Shown piece after piece: positions 53,125-62,794 of a DNA stretch of 64,000 nt. The DNA is from Tetradesmus obliquus (lineage: Eukaryota; Chlorophyta; Chlorophyceae; Sphaeropleales; Scenedesmaceae), in contig CP126196.1 in NCBI GenBank assembly GCA_030272155.1, positions 62,001 through 126,000 of the forward strand, written 5' to 3'. The notes beneath the pieces are model-generated. The model saw only the letters and a program-made list of their open reading frames with translations. It made no database searches and was not told the origin of the DNA. The number at the start of each line of letters is the position of its first letter. The first letter of the stretch is position 1. The translations under genes were made by a program, and so were the position numbers.

Positions 53125-54228
53125 CGCTGGCTGCAGGTTGCCCAAGCGATGAAGTGCCGCGCCGACAGCCAGGAGGCCTGTGCAAGCGTGATGGGCTGCA
53201 AGTGGATCGACGTGCTGAACGCAAGCATCAGCGTGAGCACCAGCAAGGCACTGACCCTCAGCGCTGGGGACTTCAACTTCACTGTGCCTACTGGCATGTG
53301 CTGGCCAGAGGGCGTGCCCACCAGCGAGTACAACGCTACGGTGAGTGCTGACGCCGCACTTTCTTGGCAGCCGTGTTGTCAGTGTCCATGCTTGCTGATG
53401 CCATTGTGTGCACCATGTTACTATTACGGTGATTACAACGCTACGGTTAGCTTAGCTTGCTGTACTGCCAAAGGTTGTTGCAGCCTTGAGGCCAGTACAC
53501 GCTTGCAACTGCTGGTGTGTATTTAGATGCAATGCGTGTGGCTGCAGTGCCAGCGGATACAATCCACGCAACGGGTGCTGCCGCCGCTATTTCGTCACCT
53601 TCTTTGCAGCTAGGTGGATGCTTGCTGATGTCTTTGCATGCACACTTTTGCTAGTTTGCCGCAGATGAGCGGGCTCCTCTGCACCTGCAACATGCCATTC
53701 ACGCACTTACTGCGCTGGCTCACCTCTGCTGCTGCCGCTTGCCGCCCTACAACCCCCCTGCAGGTCTCCGCTGGCGACAGCATCGAAGCATCAGCCACAG
53801 TGACCTACCCTACATCCCTGTATGGTGACTGCGCTGGCGTGAACGTTCTCAAGAGCTTCACAGCAGCCTGCGACAGCACTCTGAATGCGACTTCCTGCAA
53901 GGCCAAAGATATCTGCCAGTGGACAGGATCCGACATCATTGGGCGCTGTGGGTTTGCCCCTACAGGTAGAGCAGAGCTGCTGTTCACTACTACTGGCAGT
54001 GCTGCCTTCAATGAGGCGACTGCCAAGGCGTTCACAGACTGCAGGGCTGCTGAGAATGCCACGCAGTGCGCTGCTGTTGGCACAAAGCAGATCGAGGAGT
54101 CCAAGGTTACAGAGGCGCTGGCGTTTGTGCAGGCCTCGGCGAAGAGTGCTGCCGCGGGTGTGAGGCCGCTGCTGCATGTGCTGTTGGGTGCTGTGTCTGT
54201 TGCTGCGCTGCTCGTGCTCGGCTTCTAG
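52152..54228 (+). CDS. Secreted Cys/Trp-module protein with hydrophobic C-terminal tail (341 aa)
   Basis: Four exons in phase: 52152-52333, 52633-52807, 53137-53340, 53764-54228. Residues 1-20 (MHKLAVIVLLLAAGVVVNA) are a clear signal peptide. The ectodomain has repeated small modules in which two Cys precede a Trp: NCDADSANNCQW, ACASVMGCKW, SCKAKDICQW; a fourth (ATQCAAV) is incomplete. N-glycosylation sequons are frequent (NST, NAS, NFT, NAT). The last 20 residues (PLLHVLLGAVSVAALLVLGF) are hydrophobic and end the chain, which suggests a GPI anchor or a single membrane span. I recognise no named family; a cell-surface or wall-associated role is inference. A partial copy of the exon 3 end lies in intron 3. 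Confidence 0.82.
53071..53136 (+). repeat. (CTG)n tract abutting an acceptor
   Basis: About 17 CTG units followed by CTGTCGCTGGCTGCAG lead into exon 3 of the secreted-protein gene. Confidence 0.9.
53329..53446 (+). repeat. Duplicated end of the secreted-protein exon 3
   Basis: TACAACGCTACGGT, the last 12 nt of exon 3 with the donor GT, recurs at about 53435-53448. A weaker relative (TACAATCCACGCAACGGGT) lies near 53560. Confidence 0.65.
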
Positions 54229-56170
54229 GCAGGTTAGGCAGGGCAGGGGCTCTGTATGCGCCTATCTGTGCATGTGCAGCGCAGTTGCTGTTGGGTTCAT
54301 GATACGTTGGGAGACTCTGTCGCTTTGGTTGCGGCTGCATGACTTGCAAGCATTTCTGGCAGCAGTTGCCACGCGACCGTGGCTTTCAACCTATGCGGGC
54401 GTGGCTAGGCTGACAAGCAGTGCAACGCATATGCATTGCACCCCGAATCACAAAGTGAGACTGCGGCTGACAGCGGCACTCGAGTGACACCCAAGTTACA
54501 CGCTGGTGACACATGGGTGATGCTCTGGTGACACATGGGTGACACATGCATGTGTTTGCGTCAGTTACACCGTCACACCATGAGATGCATGGGGTGAATA
54601 ACATAGGGGTGTGGTTACACCACCGGGGTTAACACGTGCTCTGTACTGCTCAGCATGCTGCATGCCGTGCTGTGTATGCTGTGCATGTGCCTGGTCGGTC
54701 GGAGCGCCAGCCTACATCGCATGCATGCTGCACTTCGGTGCAGCCAAACACTGTGCATTTGATCCGTTCTCTGTGATCTGTCGCTGCTGTTGCACGCATC
54801 GGTGTTCCAAGGTCTGCAGGCGCATGATCAGCATTGTCAATTGCAGTTGCTTTCGCATCAGCTTTTGTTGCAGCATAGTGCACCCAATCAACTCACCATG
54901 ATACGTCCCAACACTTGGTCAGTTGGTTAACCTGCATGTTCCCTGTTTCCTATCCACATTGCAGCAGATGCATGAGCTTCTAGCAGCTGCTTGAGCTGCA
55001 GCTCATAAAAATTAAAGCGCATGCAGGCATTGCACGTGCTGGTTGTCGCCACTGTAAGCTACGTGCTGTGGCAGCATGTGCCTGCCAGCATGGCCGACAG
55101 TGTGATATGTGACAGTGGTTTTTGTGGTTCTGCCTGACACCTTGTTAGACCGCAGGGACGCCAGCTTCAGCATGCATGCTGATGTGCGGGCTTAGGGTTG
55201 AATTTGACGAAGGTTGCGTGTCGGTTTGCAGGCATCAAGTGCAGCCGGCGGCTGTACAGCCAAGGTGTTGGCTGCTGAACTCAGAGTAAATTGACGAATG
55301 CAGGCATTGGCAGGGGCCTCTCTGCAATACCAGCACTGCTGCAGTAGGGCATAGTCACATGGACCTGTAAAGGCCCCTGTACACCCATGCACACCCCATG
55401 CTTGATGGTGCGCAGATCTGCATCTTTCATGCTAGACTGTCCATTCGCCTGTTCATTCAGCCGCTCCTGTGGGGCGCGGGGCCGATGGCGACGTTGCTAT
55501 GGCTTAAATGGTAACATGATGATGATGATGCTAGACTGTCCATCTTTACACATGTGATGGCCCAGGCCTCCAGTCGCAAATTCTGCAGCTGCAATAGCAG
55601 CACCAGCAGCGCTGCTGGCACCAATGCGTTGCGTTGCCTGTTAAGATTGTCTACTGCCACCTTGGACGCCTGCAGGCTGCCTGCGGGCGTCCAAGGTGGC
55701 AGTAGACAATCATAACAGGCAACGCAACGCATTGGTGAGTGCGTGGCTTCCTGCCAGCGTGGTGCCAAGCTAGGCTCCACACACTACACAGGCAGGGTGC
55801 AAGGGTCCCATGTTTGCCAGGGTTTTCTGAGCAGGGTCAAAGCTGAGCGCCCCCGCTGCATCTGGATGTTGGTCAATTGCGGATGATACCGACCTCCCAG
55901 ACAATCGCGTTTGTTCCAGTGCAGATACGAGGGGGCAGACTCTCAGGCTGCGAGGCATCACGAGAAGTGCAGGCCCTCGCTCACAATTGCACAGCAGCAT
56001 GGAGCCTTGGAAGACCGCATTGACCGTAGTGGGATCCGTTGTGGGCGGAGTAGCAGTGCTGTGGCCTATCGGCATCTGGTAAGCGCCTGTAGCAGCAGTC
56101 GAACAGCAGCAGGAAGTACAGGAGTGGCACCAGCCTCTTAAATCGGCACGGCAACAATTGGTATCTACAG
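54229..56170. other. Intergenic, contains a long snap-back hairpin
   Basis: No coding exon is seen. Notable contents are repeated GGTGACACATGGGTGA-like units at about 54500-54550 and the hairpin at 55619-55737. Confidence 0.5.
55619..55737. repeat. 57-bp near-perfect inverted repeat with 5-nt loop
   Basis: The left arm 55619-55675 pairs with 55681-55737 across the loop GCTGC. There is one mismatch (A opposite A) and one G-T pair in 57. As RNA it would be an almost uninterrupted 57-bp duplex, the size range of algal small-RNA precursors. A recent snap-back duplication or a tiny foldback element would look the same. Confidence 0.9.
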
Positions 56171-57443
56171 GTGGGAAGTGAGGAAATGTGAGAAGCCAAA
56201 GTACACGGTCATCAGGCCCCTGGGCAGCCAGCGCAAGTGAGTGTACCAGGCTGAAGCAAGCACCTACAGTGCGCTGCTGTTTGCCAGCACACTGTGCATG
56301 CATGCTAGCCTGCTTTGTTCTGGCTGTGTCATTGGGACTCATGCAGCACAAACAGTATCAATCGCTTTTGCGACTGCCTAATCCTCACAGCACATGCCAC
56401 CTTCCCAGCGGCATCAGAATACACGCGCACCTCTAGCACCTCTTGCATTCCATCAAAACTCAAAATTCACCGTTGAAATGCCAGCTGTATATATAGCACC
56501 ATGCATACATTTTCCGGAGAACCAACCCAAAGGGTTGTTTTTCCAACCCAAATGCTAGCAACACGCCTATTTGAAGCTGCGCTGCTGTTGTGCCCTGTTC
56601 ATGGCAGCTGGTGGACGGGCCGCTCCCCTGCAGAGCTGCGGCAGTATGCGCCGATGTTGATCGCTGAGGTGGCGGTGGGAGGCACCATGAGGCAGGCCTC
56701 GTCATCAGGCTTCAGGAAGGTGAGGAAGTTCTCAGATGCGAATCTGACAGCAGCATAGCAGCAGCGGCAGCAGCAGCAGCGGCAGCGGCAGCAGTGGCAC
56801 CATGCGCCAGGCCTGCTCCTCCGGCTTCAGGAAGGTGAGCAGAGTGTGACCTTGCATCACTATGTACAGCAGCAGCAGCAGCAGTGGCAGCAGCAGCAGT
56901 GGCAGCAGCAGCAGTGGCAGCAGCAGCAGCAGCGGCAGCGGCAGCGGCACCATGCGCCAGGCCTCCTTCTGGGGCTGCAGCAAGGTGGGCAGGCTGCCAC
57001 ATTGCAGCCTGTCAGCAGCAGCAGCAGCAGCAGCAGTTGTGGCAGCAGCAGCAGTTGTGGCAGCAGCAGTCAGCGGCAGGCCTCATCCTCAAGGCTCAAG
57101 GATTAGAGCAGTGTGTCAACTTCAGCAGCAGCAGCAGGAACAGGAACGAGAGCAGCGTGGTATGGCACACGACAGCAGTGTGTAGCACAATATGCAGCCT
57201 GTCTTTCCCAGCTGTTGGGTGGCTTGGCTGCCTTGCTGCTCTGCTGTATGTGTGGCAACCAGGGGATGTCGCTGCGTCAACACAAAACAACACATGTTGC
57301 TGCACCTGGTGCTGCTGTGCTGCCCGCAGATTGCCAACTTCATCTTTGGCAACAACACAGCAGCGGGCCAGGGCAGTGAGAAGATCGCCATGACGTCACC
57401 CGTGCGCGTGGAAGTTGTGAGTGGCCGGCAGAAGCGCTTGCTC

Positions 57444-57482
<39 letters not shown>

Positions 57483-57650
57483 CCCTGTTTAAAATTGACA
57501 TTTGCTAACTGCATGGGTGCTGATGGCTGACGTGGCAGCAGCACAACTGAAGTCATTGGCATAGCAGCAGCAAAATGTCACCGACATGAGCTGCCACAAG
57601 CTATCGCACAAGCGGGCCATACTTGCTGCGTGACCCTCAAGGGTACGATG

Positions 57651-57709
<59 letters not shown>

Positions 57710-58204
57710 TGCAGGAGGGCAGCAAAAAGGAGCAGGGCAGCAGCCAGGCCATTGCCATGACCTCGCCAGTCATCATGGAGATGGTGCGTGGGCAGTTGGG
57801 GTCAGCTGCGAGATTGTTTAGATATTACAACCTGCAATGCTCAACAGTCATGGTGTGCCAATTGCATGCCATGTGACCTCGCCAGTCATCATGGAGATGG
57901 TGCGCGGCAATGCGGCTGCAGCTCAGGCCGCCACTTTGAGCTATCATTGCTGGTGTCAACAGCTGGCCATTTAGGGTGTGCCGGGTGCATGCCATATGCT
58001 GCGTAACTGGTGTGACTGCTGGTGCTGTGACACTGCTCATCGGCAGCAGCAGCAGCAGCAGCTTGAACGAGGCCGTGATGAGGCAGCTGCATCAGGCTAA
58101 GCACACTGCAAGCCGTTATGTTTGAAGCTGGAATGCAGGAACGACCAGCTGGTGAGGATAGATATCAAGTACATGCCACTGCTGCGCTTGCTGATTACAA
58201 CTGC

Positions 58205-58252
<48 letters not shown>

Positions 58253-58662
58253 CCGCTGCTGTGTGTGCAGGCTGGCACCGAGTCGCTGCCCAACGATGCA
58301 GCCGGGGACGTGAAGATGAGCTTCGTCATGCCCAGCAAGTGAGCAGTGTTACATTGTTACCATACTTGTGTTACAAATGGCACAGTGGATGATGAAGTAA
58401 AACAAGTGATGCAGCCGGGGACGTGAAGATGAGCTTACGCCATGTTCTGGAGATGAGCGGCGCCATGTCACACGTAACGCAAACTGGCTGTCATAATGAT
58501 TATATATTATGTGCTGCCGCTCTGCATCACATCTCACAGTCTTTATGAGTAGCTGCAGACGAGCCACACTGCATCAGCGCAGAATGAAACAATGGTGTCT
58601 GTTGATGCAGCAGCATTCGGTTGCTTACAATGCATGTCGGCTGCGCTCACTTTGTGATGGTC

Positions 58663-58718
<56 letters not shown>

Positions 58719-59962
58719 AGGTATGATGCAGCCACCCTGCCTAAGCCCAACAACCCAGACGTGCAGATCAAGGAGGTGAGCAGAGACTGCGCGTGCCTTG
58801 CGCTGCTGCAGCATCCTGTGTTGCAGTTGGTTGTTCCTAGTCGCTTCTCCGCATGCTGTACCTTCTGTGATGACTGGTTTTGTGCAGAGCCACTGCTCCT
58901 GCACCTGTTGCGGCGCGTGCCGCCCAACCTGATCGCCAGTGTGCCGCACACTGGTCATCATCGTTCACATGCTGGTGGTTTGACTGATTGGCTACGCACG
59001 TGCAGGTGTCCGTTTGAATTGGTTACAAACCTGCAAATTTGCGTCATGTTTGCTGTGCTGTTGGTGTTTTTGCAGGTGCCTGGTCACACTGCGGCGGTGT
59101 TCGCCTTCCACGGCAAAATCCTCTTTGCTGTATCTCACTGACAGTCAAATTGAAAGAGGCATGCAATCCCGCCCTGCCTGCTGCTGTGTGCCTATGGTGT
59201 TGCAGGTGCCGGGCCACACCGCTGCTGTGCTCACCTTCCGCCGCCGCGTGCGGGGCAGTCACTATGTCACCGGAAGCAGCCTGCAACCATGTCATGTGTG
59301 CTCCTGCTTCTACGCTTTTTTCTGCAGGTGCTGGGCCACACCGCGGCGGTGCTCACCTTCCGCGGGCACGTGCAGGGCAGCCTTGTCCCGCCTAAAAACA
59401 AACTGCAACTATGTCGTGCCTGCTTTGTGCCTGCTTTTCTGCAGGTGCCGGGCCACACCGCTGCTGTGCTCACCTTCCGGGGGCACGTGGGCGACAGTCA
59501 TGATTTCTGGACGCGGGCTGCAACTTATGTGCTCCTGCTTCTGCGCTTTTTCCTGCAGGTGCCGGGCCACACCGCTGCTGTGCTGACCTTCCGCGGCCAC
59601 GTGCGGGGCAGGGAGCTGGTGGAGCGCAAGAAGCAGGAGCTGGCCGCGCTGCTGGCGGTACATAACTGTTACTATCGTGTTACATTCCATGACTATCGTA
59701 TTACATTTCATGTTTAGAAATGCTGTGCTGGTGCTGGTGGAACGCAAGAAGCAGGAGCTGGCCGCGCTGCTGGCGGTGCGTAACTGTTACTATTGTGTTA
59801 CACGATTACTACTCAATGTTGTGATGCTTGGTTGGTGTGTGGAGTGCAGCAATTATGTGCGTTTGTTCCAGCTGGATGGTGTCCGCATGTAAAGCAGGCT
59901 ATGCAGCATCGTAATGCTGACATTGGTAGTCAAGCAGCTGTTGCGGCAGCTGACACAAATCG

Positions 59963-60016
<54 letters not shown>

Positions 60017-60129
60017 AGGCTGAGGGGCTGGTGCCTGTGGGTGAGGTGAAGCTGTACCAGTACCACCCGCCCTTCACATACGGATGGCAGCGCGTGAACG
60101 AGGTGCTGTTCATGGTGAAAGAGAAGTGA
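56171..60129 (+). CDS. SOUL/HEBP-family haem-binding protein (5' end incomplete)
   Basis: Exons: about 56171-56235, 56634-56719, 57330-57416, 57715-57783, 58271-58338, 58721-58775, 59559-59657, 60019-60129. The SOUL fold is seen in CEKPKYTVIRPL, ELRQYAPMLIAEVAVGG, GFRKIANFIFGNN, EKIAMTSPVRVEV, QAIAMTSPVIMEM, KMSFVMPSKYDAATLPKP, VQIKEVPGHTAAVLTFRG, VERKKQELAALLA and YQYHPPFTYGWQRVNEVLF. The repeated IAMTSPV motif is typical. It would bind haem or tetrapyrroles, possibly in plastid, cytosol or eyespot as in Chlamydomonas; no targeting sequence is visible because the start is unknown. The junction between the first two exons does not keep phase, so a small exon is missing. Six exon edges and the stop region are duplicated nearby. 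Confidence 0.85.
56682..56984 (+). repeat. Three copies of SOUL exon end with donor
   Basis: GGCACCATG(A/C)G(G/C)CAGGCCT...AAG|GT segments end at 56719, 56834 and 56984. The first matches the family best (SSGFRK). CAG/GGC repeats separate them. Confidence 0.88.
57651..57714 (+). repeat. (CTG)n tract abutting SOUL acceptor at 57715
   Basis: About 18 CTG units, with one TTG, run into CTTGCAG. Confidence 0.9.
57759..57899 (+). repeat. Duplicated SOUL exon end (IAMTSPVIMEM exon)
   Basis: The 25 bp GACCTCGCCAGTCATCATGG and on to GAGATG|GTGCG end at 57783 and again at 57899, 116 bp apart and identical over the exon part. Confidence 0.92.
58207..58250 (+). repeat. (CTG)n tract upstream of SOUL acceptor at 58271
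   Basis: About 14 CTG units, 20 bp before the GTGTGTGCAG acceptor. Confidence 0.9.
58295..58436 (+). repeat. Duplicated internal SOUL exon segment
   Basis: 29 bp (GATGCAGCCGGGGACGTGAA and on) at 58295-58323 recur exactly at 58408-58436 in the next intron, 113 bp away. This copy is exon interior and does not include the junction. Confidence 0.92.
58663..58720 (+). repeat. (CTG)n tract ending at the SOUL acceptor
   Basis: About 18 CTG units end in CTGCAG|GTATGATG. Confidence 0.95.
59076..59617 (+). repeat. Five copies of a SOUL exon start with acceptor
   Basis: Exon starts at 59076, 59206, 59328, 59445 and 59559 each follow TGCAG and begin GTGC(C/T)(G/T)GG(C/T)CACACYG. Spacings are 130, 122, 117 and 114 bp. 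Each encodes VPGHTAAVLTFRG or a near variant, but only the last reads on into RELVERKKQELAALLA and a usable donor. Confidence 0.95.
59617..59775 (+). repeat. Duplicated SOUL exon end (ERKKQELAALLA)
   Basis: 41 bp ending at 59657 (GCTGGCG|GTACAT) recur ending at 59775 (GCTGGCG|GTGCGT), 118 bp apart, followed in both by (T/C)AACTGTTACTAT. Confidence 0.92.
59964..60018 (+). repeat. (CTG)n tract ending at the last SOUL acceptor
   Basis: About 17 CTG units end in CTGCAG|GCTGAGGGG. Confidence 0.95.
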
Positions 60130-60470
60130 GGCGAAGCGGCGCGGGAAGTGAGGCAGGCAAGCGACAGCAACAGCAGCAGCAGCAGCAGCAGCAGTGGGGA
60201 CCGCAGCGCGTGAACGAGGTGCTGTTTGAGGTGAAGGAGAAGTGAGGCAGTGAGGCGCAGCAGGCGGGTATACCTGTGTGCATGTGAGGCTGGTGCAGCG
60301 CCAGCAATGGCAGCGCGTGAGCGAGGTGCTATTTCAGGCAGCAGAGAAGTGAGGCGCAGATGTAAAGGTGTAAGAGGCTGCTGCAGCAGTGGCAGCCGCA
60401 GCAGCAGCAGCTTGCAGGCATGGCAGCGGGTGAGCGAGGTGCTGTTTGGGGCAGCAGAGAAGCGAGGCGC
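60087..60470 (+). repeat. Four copies of the SOUL C-terminus and stop codon region
   Basis: CAGCGCGTGAACGAGGTGCT...GAGAAGTGAGGC occurs at about 60088, 60200, 60311 and 60421, roughly every 110 bp, with increasing divergence. The first contains the gene's stop. A fifth weak relative (GTGCGAGAAGTGAGG) lies near 60540. Confidence 0.88.
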
Positions 60471-62628
60471 AGCGGGAAAGGCGTAAGAGGCTGCTGCAGC
60501 GCTGGCATGACAGCCTGGCAATGAGGTTCCCCTTTGAGGTGTGCGAGAAGTGAGGATCCGCCTGGCAGGCGCAGCAGTGAGGCAGGCAGGCGAGGCTGCC
60601 TGTGCGTGTGTGAGGCCGCTGCAGCAGCGGCGAGCGAGGAACTGCTTTCAAAAGGTCAAAGGCTTGCAAAGGTCAAAGGCTTGCCGCTGGAGTGTGTGGC
60701 ATGCGGCGTAACAGGTGCACTGATTCTTCAGTCACTGGGGGGGGTGTCAGCAGGCATTGGAGCTGGGGTTGCGCAGCGTAGGCTGAGGGAGAGCATTTCG
60801 ATGGCACTGTACAGCAGGGCCCTGTTTGCAGCTGCCAGCTGTCAGGGCGGGATTGTGCCCAAGAGGCTTTGTGAGAGTTTGTGAGACTTGGAGTGTGGAC
60901 AGGTTGGAGTTCAGTGACTGAGCGGTGCAGCTCGGATGTTGCATGTGCGAGCATGACTGCTGCGCTTGTGCTGATATATGTTGTGTATCTTGTACATGGG
61001 CTGTTCAGGTACAGATTGCTTTGGATGTGTCCTCATCAGAGTGTGGCCTTCAAAGACAGTCACTGGGTGAGCACCAAATCTGGCACCGGCGCATGCATCA
61101 TCAGTGATGATGCAACTGAGTTGCAACATGATCATGTCGACTATGCCATCAATGTGTCCATCCATCAGTGCTGCTTGTTGTTTTGTTCCTCGACATCATC
61201 ATGTTGCCATGTGACGTGGTAATCCTCAAGCATTCTGCCGTTGCCTGCTTGCGCGTGTGCACCCGCCCAACAACAGCAACACCAACAAAGCCTAACATGC
61301 AGTACGCAACATTTTTAGTGATCTGCACCGCAGCAGCCGCAGCAGCCCTGCAAAGACCAGCTACCTGCAGGCTGCATGAAGTGCTGGACTGGGCGCCACA
61401 TACGCAAACCAATGGGCAAAGCATATCACACACCAGAACAGCCGGTCTTGAAATACGCCCTGTTCCCAAGCCCGCTGTTGCTGCCTTCAACACAATGCCT
61501 AAACAATGTATGAAGCTTATAATCACAATGCCTAAGACAATATGCCTGAATTATGATGCTTGCAACCAAGCCACTTGTTGCATCCCTGAATTAACAGACA
61601 AGCCACTGGCCGCCACGATGCTGTATCATACAGCCCCCAAGTGGCTGCCCTGCAGCACACCATCTTGCAGCGGTCTGCTCAGCAGAGGGGCAGGCTGCCT
61701 GCAGGCACACAGCGCGCAGTTCAAATCTCTCTGCCACTCAACAACGAATGCAGCACGTGCTGGGGCCGATATATGAGCTGGTCCGGGAACCATGCCAATT
61801 TGCTAAGCAGTGCTGGACCTAACCTTCACAACACGGCATCCAAACAGCCTCTCTCTGAGGCTCCGTATTGGGTTCCTGTACATTCCTGCTCCCTTGTTGG
61901 GTGCAAGGAGTGCCAAGTGAAGCATCAAGTTATGCATCGCAACAGCGCAGCTCACTCGTTGAGCAGTGCTGCTTTCAACACACCTGGCCCCTCTAAACAC
62001 GCCAGTGGGCAGTGCCGAGAGCTCTTGACAGCAGCCTTCTCCTGTACTGAAGTTGCACATGTGCCTCTTTTGCACCCATCATGCAATACACAATGCGCGG
62101 CGCGTGCCTTGCGTTTGAGCAGGACTCGGAATGTCGCAGGCCATTGATAGACGCATGCTTTCATACGGAAGATGCACATGTGCACCATGCACACCTTCAG
62201 GCAACACACACTGCACATCACGGAACTCACATCTGAGCAGGGCTTGCTGTGCTGCAGGCTTGTGCTTATACAGCCGCTGCCTGGGCGGCCCAGACAGGTA
62301 TTGCAATACGCATGTCACACACACTCTGAGAAAGCCACCCATGTGGGTAGCCACAACATGCGAACCACAGCAGGCGACTGATGAGCTACCTACACACACA
62401 TCTGCTACACTGTAGCACTTTGTGACAAAGTATAACTTTGAGCACAATCCTAGCTATGTTCCAGCACCTGGTCTGCAGGCTTGAAAAGCATGTTGCATAT
62501 GTGCAAATCTTTACAGGCTTGGCAGAGTTGCTGGCATTTTCAGCACATGGTATCTAAGCTTCAGAACATGACACATGCTGCAGCACAAGTGTACGGTGCC
62601 ATCGAATGCTGTTATTCAAAGCTCATCT
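60471..62628. other. Intergenic; no gene recognised
   Basis: About 2.2 kb between the repeated SOUL 3' region and the end of the minus-strand gene. The frames at 61.2-62.2 kb show no family features. Confidence 0.5.
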
Positions 62629-62743
62629 TCAATGGCGGCGCCTGTAAACTTGCCTGTAGGTGGCACTCTTGCCGTTGTGCAGTGCAAGGCTGCAGGTGAT
62701 GTGCAGCTCATCACCGCCAACCAGCACCACCTCCTCGACACCT

Positions 62744-62794
<51 letters not shown>

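Noticed and set aside
59076-59657. Reading the five VPGHTAAVLTFRG copies as five real exons of a repeat protein.
   Set aside because: The copies lack consistent donors and in-phase joins; the SOUL family has this segment once, and the last copy alone completes it.
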